DNA of 64,000 nt from a bacterium (GCA_020625875.1 JAHLAX010000070.1:1-64000), one strand, 5' to 3'; shown: positions 1 through 9,504, counted from the stretch's first letter. Made by a program: numbers and translations. Notes: a model not told the origin generated them from the letters alone.

Positions 1-413
1 TCAAGCACATCCGTACCAGGGGTAACAGGCACGCCAGCCGCGCGCATTGTTTTGCGCGCCATATCCTTGTCGCCCAGAAGATTAATCATCTCGGACGTGG
101 GACCGATAAACTCAATATTGCATTTTTCACAAAGCTCAACAAACTTAGCGTTCTCGGACAAAAGACCGTAGCCGGGGTGAATCGCCTGAGCTCCGCTCTC
201 GACTGCCGCTGTGAGAATAGCGGGCATATTAAGGTAACTGTCAGCTACTCTGGCGCCGCCTACACAGTAGCTTTCGTCAGCAAGCTGAACATGCATAGCT
301 TCTTTATCGGCGGTAGAATAAATCGCGACTGTAGATATACCCATTTCGCGGCACGCGCGAATAATACGAACCGCGATTTCGCCGCGGTTTGCAACAAGAA
401 TTTTACTAAACAT
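1..413 (-). CDS. accC: Acetyl-CoA carboxylase biotin carboxylase subunit (5' part only)
   Basis: The window opens inside this gene. Only the first 137 codons are present, read leftward from the ATG at 413, and the ORF track omits it because no stop codon lies in the window. The translation starts [16 protein letters not shown] and continues with [13 protein letters not shown] and IGPTSEMI, which are hallmarks of the N-terminal pre-ATP-grasp fold of biotin carboxylase. The enzyme uses ATP and bicarbonate to carboxylate biotin carried on AccB, the first half-reaction of malonyl-CoA synthesis. It lies 18 nt after fabZ at the visible end of a fab/acc operon. The carboxyltransferase genes accD and accA would be expected beyond position 1. 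Family is certain; the C-terminal half cannot be judged. Confidence 0.95.
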   Translation of the reverse strand, partial: MFSKILVANRGEIAVRIIRACREMGISTVAIYSTADKEAMHVQLADESYCVGGARVADSYLNMPAILTAAVESGAQAIHPGYGLLSENAKFVELCEKCNIEFIGPTSEMINLLGDKDMARKTMRAAGVPVTPGTDVL

Positions 414-431
414 TACTTCACATCCGAATTA

Positions 432-848
432 TTAATCAATAAGCGCAAAGCTGAAATCAGCGCTTACACAAAGCTTTCCATTCACTGAGCCTTTGGCGCT
501 GATAAAATAGAAGTTTCCGCGTGAGCGGGTAAGAGTGCAGGTAGTCTCGAGCGTATCCCCGGGCTTTACCATACCCTTGAATTTAACATTGTCCATCTTT
601 GTGAAATACGGGGTTTTACCCGCGCATTTATCGGCGAGCATAACGCAGCTTGACTGAGCCATCATCTCGCACAGAATAACCCCAGGTACGACGGGATTAC
701 CCGGAAAGTGTCCCTTTAAAAAGAACTCGTCGCCGCTTACGGTGTATCTGCCGAAGGACGTTGTGTCGTCAATCTTCTCCGCTTCCTGAACGAGCAGCAT
801 ATTGTCGCGGTGCGGAATAATTTTTTTTATTTCTTCCTGATTTAACAT
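432..848 (-). CDS. fabZ: 3-hydroxyacyl-ACP dehydratase FabZ
   Basis: This 138-residue protein is full length for FabZ. It contains IIPHRDNMLLVQ near the N-terminus and the active-site segment HFPGNPVVPGV, followed by the helix with EMMAQ; the His of HFPG and the Glu of EMMAQ are the usual catalytic pair of the hot-dog fold. It dehydrates 3-hydroxyacyl-ACP to trans-2-enoyl-ACP in type II fatty acid synthesis. An AAAGGTG site five bases upstream supports the ATG at 848. It sits between accB (10 nt upstream) and accC (18 nt downstream) and is surely co-transcribed with them. No FabA-like isomerase is seen in the window. Confidence 0.96.
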   Translation of the reverse strand: MLNQEEIKKIIPHRDNMLLVQEAEKIDDTTSFGRYTVSGDEFFLKGHFPGNPVVPGVILCEMMAQSSCVMLADKCAGKTPYFTKMDNVKFKGMVKPGDTLETTCTLTRSRGNFYFISAKGSVNGKLCVSADFSFALID

Positions 849-858
849 AAATTCACCT

Positions 859-1275
859 TTATCCTAACTTAAACAGGGGCTGGTCGAACTCAATAACGTC
901 GCCGTTTTCAACAAGAATTTCTGTAACGGTGCCGCTCTTGTCGGCGGTAATCTCGTTCATAATCTTCATAGCCTCAATGATGCAGACAACATCGCCCTTG
1001 TTGATTGTATCTCCAACGCTGACAAAAGCGGGCTTATCGGGAGCGGGAGCGGCGTAGAACACGCCGACCATCGGGCTTTTGATAGCGTTGCCAGCCGCGG
1101 CGGGAACGGGCGCGGCAGGAGCGGCTACAGCTTGAGGCGCGGCAGCAGGCGCTTCGGGAGCGTAAAGCTCTCTCTCAAGGCGTATGCTGTCCTCCTCGTC
1201 AGAAATCTCAATGCAGCTGAGTGAGCTGTCCTCAAGGATTTTTATATATTCTTTTAATGTTTCAATGTCTATCAT
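859..1275 (-). CDS. accB: Biotin carboxyl carrier protein of acetyl-CoA carboxylase
   Basis: A protein of 138 residues with three parts: an N-terminal acidic segment, an Ala/Pro-rich flexible linker (about residues 40-65) and a C-terminal biotinyl domain. The biotinylation site is the canonical EAMKIMNE, with the Lys as acceptor, and [10 protein letters not shown] opens the lipoyl/biotinyl fold. It shuttles the carboxyl group between AccC and the AccAD carboxyltransferase. A GAGGT site seven bases upstream fixes the ATG. It lies between fabF (14 nt upstream) and fabZ, so the malonyl-CoA and elongation steps are made from one transcript. Confidence 0.96.
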   Translation of the reverse strand: MIDIETLKEYIKILEDSSLSCIEISDEEDSIRLERELYAPEAPAAAPQAVAAPAAPVPAAAGNAIKSPMVGVFYAAPAPDKPAFVSVGDTINKGDVVCIIEAMKIMNEITADKSGTVTEILVENGDVIEFDQPLFKLG

Positions 1276-1289
1276 TTCAAATACCTCGC

Positions 1290-2519
1290 TTAAATCTTCT
1301 TGAATACAAGACAGGTGTCGTGTCCGCCGAAGCCGAGATTCGTACTCGCGGAAACTGTGAGTTTTCTTTCTTTAGCTTTACCGATTGTGTAGTCTAGGTC
1401 ACATTCGGGGTCAACCTCATCGGTACCGATTGTGGGCGGAATCTTGCCCTCATTAACCGCGAGAACCGCTACTATAGCCTCAACAGCGCCCGTAGCACCT
1501 AGCATATGACCTGTCATAGACTTGGTCGAGCTGATGCTTATGTCGTAAGCCTTTTCGCCGAGCGCGGACTTCACCGCCATCGTCTCGGTCTTATCATTCA
1601 TAGGAGTTGATGTGCCGTGAGCATTGAGATAAATTACATCATCATCAGTAACTCCGCCTTCTTCAAATCCGATACGAATAGCCTCAGCCAAACCCTCGCC
1701 GTCGGGAGCGGGAGCCGTCACATGGTGTGCGTCACATGTGTTGCCGTAGCCAACCATCTCGGCGTAAATCTTAGCGCCGCGAGCCTTGGCGTGCTCATAT
1801 TCCTCGAGCACAAGCACACCCGCGCCCTCGCCCATTACGAAGCCGTCACGCTTTACATCAAATGGGATTGAAGCTTTTTTGGGGTCCTCCTGAGTTGAGA
1901 GCGCCTTCATATTTGAAAAGCCCGCGATTGTAAGCGGATGAACAACACACTCGGCGCCGCCCGCGATTACCGCGTCGGCGTATCCGTCCTTAACAGCGTG
2001 GAACGCCTCGCCCACCGAGTTGGAGCCCGAAGCGCACGCTGACATTGTTGAAAGGCTGGGGCCTTTGGCGTTGTACTTGATGGCAACCTGTCCTGTGGCG
2101 ATATTGCCTATCATCTTGGGGATAAAATGAGGACTTACCTTGCGGGGACCTTTTTCAATCAAAGCCTGTGTATTCTCAACAAACGAATATAGACCGCCGA
2201 TGCCCGCGCCTATGTAGGAGCCTAAACGCTTCGGCTCAATCGTACCGATAATTCCGCTGTCCTCGACAGCCTCAGTTGCCGCCTTAAGGGCAAAAATCGT
2301 GTACATATCGGTTTTTCTTACGTCACGCTTTTCTATAACGGTTGTGGGATCAAAATCCTTGACCTCGCCCGCGATTTTGACAGCTAAGCCCTCGGTATCA
2401 AATTTTTTGATTGTATCAATACCGCATACGCCGTCAAGCATATTTTTCCACATAGTAGGAATATCATTACCGACAGGCGTAACCGCGCCTATACCCGTAA
2501 CAACTACTCGTCTGCTCAT
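1290..2519 (-). CDS. fabF: 3-oxoacyl-ACP synthase II (KAS II)
   Basis: Beta-ketoacyl-ACP synthase that condenses malonyl-ACP with acyl-ACP. The protein starts [17 protein letters not shown] and has the catalytic Cys in [14 protein letters not shown], the first His in [11 protein letters not shown] and the second in [15 protein letters not shown], ending in [13 protein letters not shown], so both thiolase-like halves are complete (409 residues). The ORF track starts at a TTG at 2528; I prefer the ATG at 2519, which has GAAAGG ten bases upstream. A 124-nt spacer separates it from fabG and holds a heptad-repeat arm and a short palindrome. No FabH is present in the window, so initiation must be encoded elsewhere. 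Confidence 0.96.
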   Translation of the reverse strand: MSRRVVVTGIGAVTPVGNDIPTMWKNMLDGVCGIDTIKKFDTEGLAVKIAGEVKDFDPTTVIEKRDVRKTDMYTIFALKAATEAVEDSGIIGTIEPKRLGSYIGAGIGGLYSFVENTQALIEKGPRKVSPHFIPKMIGNIATGQVAIKYNAKGPSLSTMSACASGSNSVGEAFHAVKDGYADAVIAGGAECVVHPLTIAGFSNMKALSTQEDPKKASIPFDVKRDGFVMGEGAGVLVLEEYEHAKARGAKIYAEMVGYGNTCDAHHVTAPAPDGEGLAEAIRIGFEEGGVTDDDVIYLNAHGTSTPMNDKTETMAVKSALGEKAYDISISSTKSMTGHMLGATGAVEAIVAVLAVNEGKIPPTIGTDEVDPECDLDYTIGKAKERKLTVSASTNLGFGGHDTCLVFKKI

Positions 2520-2592
2520 ATGTATCAAACCTTTCGTTTAACTGGTGTTATTACTATAACAAATAAAATCAGGTGCGGGTGTCCCGCCCACA

Positions 2593-2646
2593 ACTGTTCA
2601 CTGTTAACTGACCACTGATCACTGTAATTTGGCTTTAGCCAAATTA
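2593..2646. repeat. Heptad-repeat arm plus 10-bp palindrome between fabG and fabF
   Basis: Five consecutive 7-mers read ACTGTTC, ACTGTTA, ACTGACC, ACTGATC and ACTGTAA (2593-2627). They run into a perfect inverted repeat, TAATTTGGCT-TT-AGCCAAATTA (2625-2646), that includes the fabG stop codon. A small GC hairpin (GCGGG/CCCGC) lies just to the left. This is one member of the dispersed heptad-repeat family described in the findings. It lies inside the fab operon, so it may shape processing or relative expression; that is only inference. Confidence 0.7.
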
Positions 2647-3387
2647 CATAGCTATTCCGCCGTCGACACGGATAACCTCGCCCGTAACGTAGGACGCATA
2701 GTCGCTGCAAAGAAACGCGATAACATTGGCTACGTCTTCGGGCAAACCGCGGCGCTTCATAGGAATCATAGCCGCGATTTCGTCCTTAACCTTGTCCGAA
2801 AGCGCCTGCGTCATTGGAGTGTCTATGTATCCTGGAGCGACAGCGTTGACCGTAACACCTCTGGCGGCAAGCTCCTTTGCCACAGCCTTCGTCATTCCGA
2901 TAACGCCCGCTTTTGAAGCGCAGTAGTTAGCCTGACCCGCGTTGCCGTTAAGACCGACTATAGACGCGAGGTTGACAATTCTGCCGCTTCTCTGGCGCAT
3001 AAAGGGCTTATAAACGTGCTTTGTCATATTGAAAGCGCCTTTGAGATTAACATTTATAACCGCGTCAAACTCAGCCTCAGTCATATTGAGCATAAGCTTG
3101 TCGCGTGTTATACCCGCGTTGTTGATAAGGAAATCAATCTTGCCGAATTCCTCAATTATCTGTTTAATGACAGCCTCGCCCGCCGCGAAGTCGCTCACGT
3201 CGCAGTCATACGCGCTGACCTTAACGCCCAAATCACCGACGGCTTTTAAAGCTGCCTGCTTGTCCTCATCGCTGCCGATTCCGACAAGCGCGATGTCAGC
3301 GCCTTTGGACGCTAGTTTTTCGGCAACCGCTCTGCCGATTCCGCTGTAGCCGCCTGTGATAACGGCTGTTTTGCCTTTAAAATTCAT
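2644..3387 (-). CDS. fabG: 3-oxoacyl-ACP reductase FabG
   Basis: Classical short-chain dehydrogenase of 247 residues. It has the nucleotide-binding TGGYSGIG motif at the N-terminus, the structural NNAG, the catalytic Ser in NLASIVG, and the YxxxK pair in YCASKAG. It reduces 3-oxoacyl-ACP with NADPH, the first reduction of each elongation cycle. It follows fabD by 11 nt in the operon. Context makes FabG far more likely than another SDR role. The last codons lie at the edge of a palindrome shared with the following intergenic repeat. Confidence 0.95.
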   Translation of the reverse strand: MNFKGKTAVITGGYSGIGRAVAEKLASKGADIALVGIGSDEDKQAALKAVGDLGVKVSAYDCDVSDFAAGEAVIKQIIEEFGKIDFLINNAGITRDKLMLNMTEAEFDAVINVNLKGAFNMTKHVYKPFMRQRSGRIVNLASIVGLNGNAGQANYCASKAGVIGMTKAVAKELAARGVTVNAVAPGYIDTPMTQALSDKVKDEIAAMIPMKRRGLPEDVANVIAFLCSDYASYVTGEVIRVDGGIAM

Positions 3388-3398
3388 AGTGTTACTCC

Positions 3399-4301
3399 TT
3401 AATTATCTAAAGCTTCTAAATCAGCTGAATTCTCAACTTTGATTGCTTTAACGTCGCCGTTAATGCGCTTGATAAGTCCTGTGAGCGTTTTGCCCACGCC
3501 GACCTCTATAAAAGTATCAACGCCGCTCTCTGCCATATTTTCAACAATTGTCTGCCAGCGCACGGGGTTTTCAACCTGAGCTTTTACGAGCGCCTTGTAA
3601 TCGCCCTCATAGGGCTTGGCTGTATAGTTGGAATAAACGGGGATTGCGGGCTCTGAGAACTCCACATTGTTCATATATTCCATCAGCCCGTCTGCCGCTT
3701 CAGCCATAAAAGGCGAGTGGAACGCTCCGCTGACCGCTAGGCGCTTTGCCCTTCCCTTTTCGTTTGAGAACGCCTCGATAAGCGCGTCAACATTCTCCTC
3801 TTTTGTCGCGACAACTGTCTGAGCGGGAGAATTGTAATTGACGGGATATGTACTGTCGAATTTTGCGCAAATCTCCTCAATTTTATCAGCAGGCAGCTTC
3901 ATAACCGCGAGCATAGCGCCGGGGTTAGCCTTTGCTGCCTTGTCCATCAGCTCGCCGCGTCTGCAAACGAGCTTAAAGGCTTCTTCGTCAGAAAGCATAC
4001 CGCTGAAAGCGAGCGCCGCGATTTCGCCGAGCGAAAAGCCGGCGACGCAGTCAACCTTAACGCCCTTTTCGACTACCGCTCTCGCCGCCGCCAAATCAGC
4101 CGTGAACACACAGGGCTGAGTGTTAACAGTAACCGAGAGTTCCTCGATTGTTGAGTCAAAACACTGCTTTGAGGTTTCGGGGCGAATTTTATCCGCCATA
4201 TCAAAAACCGCTTTTGCCGCGGGACTACTGTCATAGAGCTCCTTGCCCATTCCGACATACTGAGCTCCCTGTCCCGAAAAAACTAACGCTATTTTACCCA
4301 T
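3399..4301 (-). CDS. fabD: Malonyl-CoA:ACP transacylase
   Basis: This 300-residue acyltransferase starts with the oxyanion-hole region VFSGQGAQYVGMGKEL and has the nucleophile elbow GFSLGEIAAL and the catalytic His in GAFHSPFM. It moves malonyl from CoA to ACP to supply extender units for FabF. The elbow reads GFSLGE rather than the textbook GHSLGE, so the residue before the nucleophilic Ser is Phe; the rest of the active site looks intact. Its ATG overlaps the end of fabK by 13 nt, which suggests translational coupling. Confidence 0.95.
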   Translation of the reverse strand: MGKIALVFSGQGAQYVGMGKELYDSSPAAKAVFDMADKIRPETSKQCFDSTIEELSVTVNTQPCVFTADLAAARAVVEKGVKVDCVAGFSLGEIAALAFSGMLSDEEAFKLVCRRGELMDKAAKANPGAMLAVMKLPADKIEEICAKFDSTYPVNYNSPAQTVVATKEENVDALIEAFSNEKGRAKRLAVSGAFHSPFMAEAADGLMEYMNNVEFSEPAIPVYSNYTAKPYEGDYKALVKAQVENPVRWQTIVENMAESGVDTFIEVGVGKTLTGLIKRINGDVKAIKVENSADLEALDN

Positions 4302-5239
4302 TTATCGGCACCGCCTAAAACTTCTTCCGCTTTATTGAATAAATCCTCTATTATATCCTTGGCGGGTTCTTCCTTAGTTACCATTGAGGCAACCTGTCCC
4401 GCGAGCACACAGCCGTTCTTGACATCGCCCTCACGAGCGGCGAGACGAAGCACTCCCGCGCCCTTAGCCTCGAGCTCCTCATCAGAGTAGCTTGTGCTGT
4501 CGTACTCCATTTTGGTGTATTCTCTTGTATAGCTCGACTTGATACATCTTACGGGATGCCCGAGACGTTTGCCTGTAACAACCGTGTCTATATCCTTAGC
4601 TTTTAATATCTTATCCTTATACTCCTGAGCGATTGTGCACTCGGTAGCTACCAAAAAGCGTGTACCAACCTGAATTCCCGAAGCTCCGAGCATAAAGCAC
4701 GCGGCTACCTGACGGCCGTCGGCGATACCGCCCGCCGCGATAACAGGAATATTAACCGCGTCTACAACCTGGGGAACGAGCGCCATTGTGGTAAGGTCGC
4801 CCACATGACCGCCGCTCTCGCCGCCCTCGGCGATTACAGCGAACGCTCCAAGCTTTTCCATACGTCTGGCGAGCGCTGTTGAAGGCACAACGGGAATAAC
4901 TTTAATACCCGCGCTTGTCCACTTTTCCATATATTTCCCGGGGTTGCCCGCGCCTGTAGTGACAACCTTTACGCCTTCCTCAACGACGACGTCCGCGACC
5001 TCGTCGGCAAAGGGGCTCATAAGCATAATATTAACACCGAATGGCTTGTCGGTAAGCTCCTTGCACTTTTTTATTTCAGCTCGAAGCTGCTCGCCGTTGG
5101 AGTTCATAGCGGCAATAAGCCCAAGACCACCCGCGTTGCTTACACCCGCCGCGAGCGAGGCGTCAGCTACCCAAGCCATACCTCCCTGAAAAATCGGATA
5201 TTTGATACCCAACTGTTCATTAATAATTGTCGAAATCAT
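4289..5239 (-). CDS. fabK: Enoyl-ACP reductase II (FMN-dependent FabK)
   Basis: A 316-residue TIM-barrel flavoprotein of the FabK/nitronate monooxygenase group. Diagnostic segments are KYPIFQGGMAWVA near the start, GGESGGHVG in the flavin phosphate region, and PVIAAGGIADGRQ followed by MLGASGIQVGTRF. It reduces trans-2-enoyl-ACP in the last step of elongation. Being first in a fab operon argues for FabK rather than 2-nitropropane dioxygenase. A strong AAAGGGTG site precedes the ATG, and a consensus-like promoter lies about 65 nt upstream. No FabI is present in the window. Confidence 0.93.
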   Translation of the reverse strand: MISTIINEQLGIKYPIFQGGMAWVADASLAAGVSNAGGLGLIAAMNSNGEQLRAEIKKCKELTDKPFGVNIMLMSPFADEVADVVVEEGVKVVTTGAGNPGKYMEKWTSAGIKVIPVVPSTALARRMEKLGAFAVIAEGGESGGHVGDLTTMALVPQVVDAVNIPVIAAGGIADGRQVAACFMLGASGIQVGTRFLVATECTIAQEYKDKILKAKDIDTVVTGKRLGHPVRCIKSSYTREYTKMEYDSTSYSDEELEAKGAGVLRLAAREGDVKNGCVLAGQVASMVTKEEPAKDIIEDLFNKAEEVLGGADKWVK

Positions 5240-5303
5240 TATGTATCACCCTTTCGGTAAAACAATATAACTGAGCATAATAACTCAGAATACACACATA
5301 TTA

Positions 5304-5332
5304 ATTTTACTATATCAGGGTGAATAAGTCAA
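5304..5332 (-). promoter_or_regulatory. Sigma-A-type promoter of the fab operon
   Basis: On the minus strand TTGACT and TAAAAT are separated by exactly 17 bp. The inferred leader before fabK is about 55-60 nt. It contains CTGAG and CTCAG as a short inverted repeat (5272-5290), a possible operator for a fatty-acid-responsive repressor; no known FapR or FabT box was recognised. Confidence 0.7.
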
Positions 5333-5371
5333 TGCAAAATAGCGGTATTTTCAACAATTTAACGCAATTGT

Positions 5372-5719
5372 CTAGCTGCACAAATCCTCGAGGACGCTTC
5401 TTAGTTCGCTCTTATCGCTTACAGTGATTCCTCTCTCCAGCTCATCGCGGTCTTTTTCGGGCAATATCGCTACTCTTGTGTCGGTAGTTTTGATAATTTT
5501 TCCCGTAGAAGCATCCTCAACCGCGATTCTTCCGCTGACTGTTTTTACAACATATCCCGATTCGGATGGTGTTGTTTTTTGTTCGGTCGCGGCTGTCGCG
5601 CTGATTATCAGCGCGGGATTATTCATCCTCGGATAAACGCTGCTCACAACCATTATAAGTCCTAAAAGGGCATACGCTCCCATCACACAGACAAGAATTA
5701 TTTTAACTGTTTTTTTCAT
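5372..5719 (-). CDS. Small membrane-anchored protein, BofC-like C-terminal segment
   Basis: A 115-residue protein with one N-terminal membrane segment (MKKTVKIILVCVMGAYALLG) and a short Thr/Ser/Glu-rich spacer. It ends in a compact domain running YVVKTVSGRIAVEDASTG, then LPEKDRDELERGI and a terminal LEDLCS. Small clostridial proteins with this arrangement are often linked to the C-terminal domain of BofC, so a forespore or cell-envelope role is possible, but this is family resemblance only. The start at 5719 has GAGGTG seven bases upstream; the ORF-track start ten codons earlier does not. It is transcribed away from the adjacent penicillin-binding protein gene. Confidence 0.6.
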   Translation of the reverse strand: MKKTVKIILVCVMGAYALLGLIMVVSSVYPRMNNPALIISATAATEQKTTPSESGYVVKTVSGRIAVEDASTGKIIKTTDTRVAILPEKDRDELERGITVSDKSELRSVLEDLCS

Positions 5720-5888
5720 ACGGATACACCTCAATAGTACTTTTAGCAATAAAAGCTCCTTTATTCATAAAAAAACATAAAAAATATCTTATAAAAGGTT
5801 TATTTTTTCGGAGCGTTGTGTTACAATAATAGAGAATAATGTATTAGTATGTGAAAATATGTCAAAAATCTGATAAGGAGATAATCCT

Positions 5889-8258
5889 ATGAGAAAAACA
5901 GATATCAGTAAATTCACTGACCATAACATTGTATTGAACAGCTCAAAGCATCCCGCCAAGCGCGTGCTCAAAGCGATAGGCAGAACTCTGTTCACCGCTT
6001 TAATGGTATTGGTATGCGCGGGAGTTATCGTCGGTATCTCAATGATGATTTATATTATCGGTATAGCTACCGAGCCCACAGGCATAGACCTCAAAGCTAA
6101 ATCGGTTAACCAAACCAGCTTTATCTATGTAAAAAACGACAAGGGCGCGTTTAAAAAGTATCAGTCTCTTTACGATACTGAGAACCGTGTTTGGGTTGAC
6201 TTCAAAAAAATACCCGATAATATGAAAAACGCCGTAATAGCGATTGAGGACAAGCGTTTCCCCGAGCACAATGGCGTTGACTGGACGCGTACCTTCGGCG
6301 CGGTACTTAACCTCGCGAACGGAGAAGCGAGCTACGGCGGCTCCACGCTGACCCAGCAGTTAATCAAAAACGTATCGGATGATAACGAAGTTTCGCTGAA
6401 TCGTAAAATCCGCGAGATTGTGCGAGCTCTCAAGCTCGAAACAGAATACACAAAGGATGAAATCCTCGAAGCTTATCTAAATGTAGTTAACTTCGGCAAC
6501 AACTGTCAGGGTGTTCAGGCGGCGGCAAACCTGTATTTTGGCAAGAGCATAAGCAAATGCTCGCTGGCTCAGTGCGCGGCTATCGCAAGCATAACCCAGA
6601 ACCCGAGCAAGTATAACCCGCTCGTTTATCCAGAGGAGAACAAAACACGCCGTGAGGTGGTTCTGTATGAAATGCTGGAGCAAAAGAAGATTACTCAGGA
6701 AGATTATCAAAAGGCAATAAAGGAATCCGACAAGCTTAAATTTGTTGGATTTAAGAAGAGCAACAAAACCAATGTAAACAGCAAGGTTCAGAATTGGTAT
6801 ATGGACGAACTGCAAAACGACCTCACCAAAGACCTCGCGGTATATTACAACATAAGCGAGAAAGCTGCTTCTGACAAGGTGTTCACCGAAGGACTTAAGA
6901 TTTATTCGGCAATGGACACAAAAATGCAGAAGTATCTTGAGGACGCGGCAATGAGCATCGACAGCGATGGGGGGCTGCAGTGCGCGGCGACGATTATGGA
7001 CCTCAACGGCGCCGTTATCGCTACCACTGGCTCGTCTCAACAAAAGACCTCTAACCTGCTGTTCGACAGAGCAACCGACTCGGTTCTTCAGCCAGGTTCA
7101 TCAATCAAACCCGTTGTCGTTTATCCCTACGCTATCGAGCGCCGCAAGCTTAGCTACAGCTCGGTTGTAAAGGATAAGCCACTTAAAAAGTATAAGGTTG
7201 ATTCAAATGGCAACTACATCGAAGGTCCGAACAACTGGTACGCGGGCTATAAGGGCAATATGCTCCTGCCCGACGCTATTGAATGGTCGGCTAACGCTAC
7301 CGCGGCCCAGGTTATGAACAAGATTACACCTCAAGCCGCTTATAACCACGTTGTAACAATGATGGGCTTTGAACACCTCGATGAAAGCGACCGCCGCAAC
7401 GCGGGCGGACTTTCAATCGGCGGTCTCACAGGCGGTGTTACCGTCAGAGAAATGGCGGCGGCGTTCACCTATATGGGCAACGGCGGAAAGTACTATAAGC
7501 CATACACATATTATTACGTCACCGACTCTGACGATAATATCATTATCGACAACCGCGACTCTATACCCAAGGAAGCGTACTCCGCTGAAACGGCATATAT
7601 TATGAACAGGCTGCTTCACTATAACTTAACCTACTCGTCGCACACCAACGCGGGCAACGCGAGAATTGACGGATGGGATATAATCGGCAAGACAGGTACA
7701 ACTGATGAAGATAAAGACTCCTGGTTCTGCGGCATAAGCCCCTATGCTTCAATGGCTGTATGGACAGGCTTTGATACTCCTCAGACTATTTCAGTCGGCG
7801 GTCAGATGACGGCGACCAACCTGTTCAACAAGGTTATGTCACGTTATCTCGAGGGCAAAAAGCACAAAGAATATAATAAGCCGAGCTCAATTATCGAGGC
7901 GAATTACAACCAGTCAAACGGCGTTGTATACAGCACCGACAGCGTTGAGGACGGTCAGAACAAGGGCTACTATACTTCTGATAACATTCCAAAAGAAGCG
8001 AGCGAATATGTAGACTACTACGAATACGAAAGCACCAACGGCTCGGATGACGAGGACGCGACAGAAGACGATAATAAAAAGAAGAAAAAGCGCGACTCCG
8101 AAACCGAAGAAACCGCCGCCGCTACAACCGAAAAAGCTGAGGAAGATACCGAAGCAGAACCTTCAGAAGAACAATCGGAAGAAGAAAAAGCCGAGGACAA
8201 AACAGAAGCCACTCAGGCTGATACCGAAAAAGTTTCGGAAAGCAAATCCGAAGAATAA
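5889..8258 (+). CDS. Class A penicillin-binding protein (GT51 glycosyltransferase + transpeptidase)
   Basis: A bifunctional peptidoglycan synthase of 789 residues. It has a short cytoplasmic N-terminus and one membrane helix (about 40-60). The GT51 domain carries EDKRFPEHNGVDW (catalytic Glu near 120) and GGSTLTQQLIKN. The transpeptidase domain carries the SxxK Ser in QPGSSIKP (near 404), SAN in EWSANATAAQ, and KTGTT (near 600). It polymerises lipid II and cross-links stem peptides at the outer membrane face. The last 90 residues are a Glu/Lys/Thr-rich low-complexity tail, probably wall-exposed. AAGGAG lies eight bases upstream of the ATG. A weak promoter-like pair (TTTATT, 17 bp, TACAAT) lies near 5800-5827. 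hom follows by 29 nt and might be read through. Confidence 0.94.
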   Translation: MRKTDISKFTDHNIVLNSSKHPAKRVLKAIGRTLFTALMVLVCAGVIVGISMMIYIIGIATEPTGIDLKAKSVNQTSFIYVKNDKGAFKKYQSLYDTENRVWVDFKKIPDNMKNAVIAIEDKRFPEHNGVDWTRTFGAVLNLANGEASYGGSTLTQQLIKNVSDDNEVSLNRKIREIVRALKLETEYTKDEILEAYLNVVNFGNNCQGVQAAANLYFGKSISKCSLAQCAAIASITQNPSKYNPLVYPEENKTRREVVLYEMLEQKKITQEDYQKAIKESDKLKFVGFKKSNKTNVNSKVQNWYMDELQNDLTKDLAVYYNISEKAASDKVFTEGLKIYSAMDTKMQKYLEDAAMSIDSDGGLQCAATIMDLNGAVIATTGSSQQKTSNLLFDRATDSVLQPGSSIKPVVVYPYAIERRKLSYSSVVKDKPLKKYKVDSNGNYIEGPNNWYAGYKGNMLLPDAIEWSANATAAQVMNKITPQAAYNHVVTMMGFEHLDESDRRNAGGLSIGGLTGGVTVREMAAAFTYMGNGGKYYKPYTYYYVTDSDDNIIIDNRDSIPKEAYSAETAYIMNRLLHYNLTYSSHTNAGNARIDGWDIIGKTGTTDEDKDSWFCGISPYASMAVWTGFDTPQTISVGGQMTATNLFNKVMSRYLEGKKHKEYNKPSSIIEANYNQSNGVVYSTDSVEDGQNKGYYTSDNIPKEASEYVDYYEYESTNGSDDEDATEDDNKKKKKRDSETEETAAATTEKAEEDTEAEPSEEQSEEEKAEDKTEATQADTEKVSESKSEE

Positions 8259-8287
8259 CCTGCAAAAGAAAGGAATGGGATTTTCAA

Positions 8288-9496
8288 ATGGTAGAAATTG
8301 CTATAATGGGACACGGAGTAGTAGGCTCGGGTGTCACTCAGATTCTCAAATCACATAAACAGAAGCTTTACTCGGCGGTCGGCGAGGAAATACATCTCAA
8401 AAAAATACTTGACCTGCGCGAGTTTCCTGACTCACCTTACGCGGACAAATTCACAAAAGATTTCAACGATATTTTAAACGATGTTGAAATTCGTGTTGTC
8501 GCTGAGGTTATGGGAGGAATACATCCCGCGTATGAATATGTTAAGAAGCTTCTGCTCGCGGGCAAAAGCGTAGTTACATCCAACAAAGAGCTCGTTGCCG
8601 CCAAGGGCGCCGAGCTGCTTCAGATAGCCAAAGAGAACAACCTCAACTTTCTTTTTGAGGCTTCGGTCGGCGGAGGTATTCCGATTATCCGTCCGATAAA
8701 CCAATGTTTAGTCGCTAACAACGTAAAAGAAATAGCGGGTATTCTCAACGGTACCACAAACTTCATTCTCACAAAAATGATTGAGGACGGAATGGATTTC
8801 AGCGCGGCGCTTAAGCTCGCCCAGGATCTTGGCTTCGCCGAGCGCAACCCCGAAGCTGACGTTGAGGGATATGACGCGGTACGCAAGATTTGTATTCTCG
8901 CATCGCTGACATTCGGAAAGCACGTTTATCCCGACAATATACATACCGAGGGTATCACAAAAATCACTCTTGAGGACGTTAAGTTCGCCACAAAATTCAG
9001 CAGCGTAATCAAGCTTATCGGCGACGTAAAAATGCTTGATGACGGCAAGATGGATATTTTTGTGGCTCCGATGATGATAAAGAAAAGCAGTCAGCTCGCG
9101 AATATCGACAACGAGTTTAACGGTATTATGGTACGCGGAGACTGCACTGACGACGTTGTGTTCTACGGCAAGGGCGCGGGCTCAATGCCCACGGCGAGCG
9201 CTGTTGTCGCGGATATTGTTGACTGTGTTAAGCATCTTAAGAGAAGAAAGTTCCTGTTCTGGGTTGACAGCAACAACGAGAACGTGCTGCCCTATGAGGA
9301 CAGCAAGACAGCGATGTATGTTCGCGTTGAGGCATCACTCGAAAGCAAGCTCAAAGAGATTTTCGGCAGTGATATTCAAACAATCTCCAACGGCTCAACC
9401 ACAGCGGCCATCACACCTGTTATGACTATAGGTGAATTTGAGGAAAAGACAAAAGACCTCAACCTGCTCTCTAAGATAAGAGTAGGAGATTTATAA
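8288..9496 (+). CDS. hom: Homoserine dehydrogenase
   Basis: 402 residues. The N-terminal Rossmann motif is GHGVVGSG. The central catalytic region has LNGTTNFILTKM and AERNPEADVEGYDAVRK, the last containing the conserved Asp and Lys. About 80 C-terminal residues (from YVRVEASLES) look like an ACT regulatory domain. It reduces aspartate semialdehyde to homoserine, the branch point to threonine and methionine. lysC follows about 100 nt downstream across a repeat element, so the two aspartate-family enzymes form a likely unit. Feedback control by threonine through the ACT domain is expected from the family but not shown here. Confidence 0.95.
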   Translation: MVEIAIMGHGVVGSGVTQILKSHKQKLYSAVGEEIHLKKILDLREFPDSPYADKFTKDFNDILNDVEIRVVAEVMGGIHPAYEYVKKLLLAGKSVVTSNKELVAAKGAELLQIAKENNLNFLFEASVGGGIPIIRPINQCLVANNVKEIAGILNGTTNFILTKMIEDGMDFSAALKLAQDLGFAERNPEADVEGYDAVRKICILASLTFGKHVYPDNIHTEGITKITLEDVKFATKFSSVIKLIGDVKMLDDGKMDIFVAPMMIKKSSQLANIDNEFNGIMVRGDCTDDVVFYGKGAGSMPTASAVVADIVDCVKHLKRRKFLFWVDSNNENVLPYEDSKTAMYVRVEASLESKLKEIFGSDIQTISNGSTTAAITPVMTIGEFEEKTKDLNLLSKIRVGDL

Positions 9497-9504
9497 TATA
9501 GTTT

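Noticed and set aside
3399-4301. FabD elbow GFSLGE in place of GHSLGE treated as an inactivated enzyme
   Set aside because: The nucleophilic Ser, the Gln-rich oxyanion loop and the catalytic His are present, and it lies in an intact fab operon, so activity is expected.
6477-7043. 188-residue minus-strand ORF inside the penicillin-binding protein gene
   Set aside because: Shadow ORF: the plus strand encodes intact GT51 and transpeptidase motifs over the same span.
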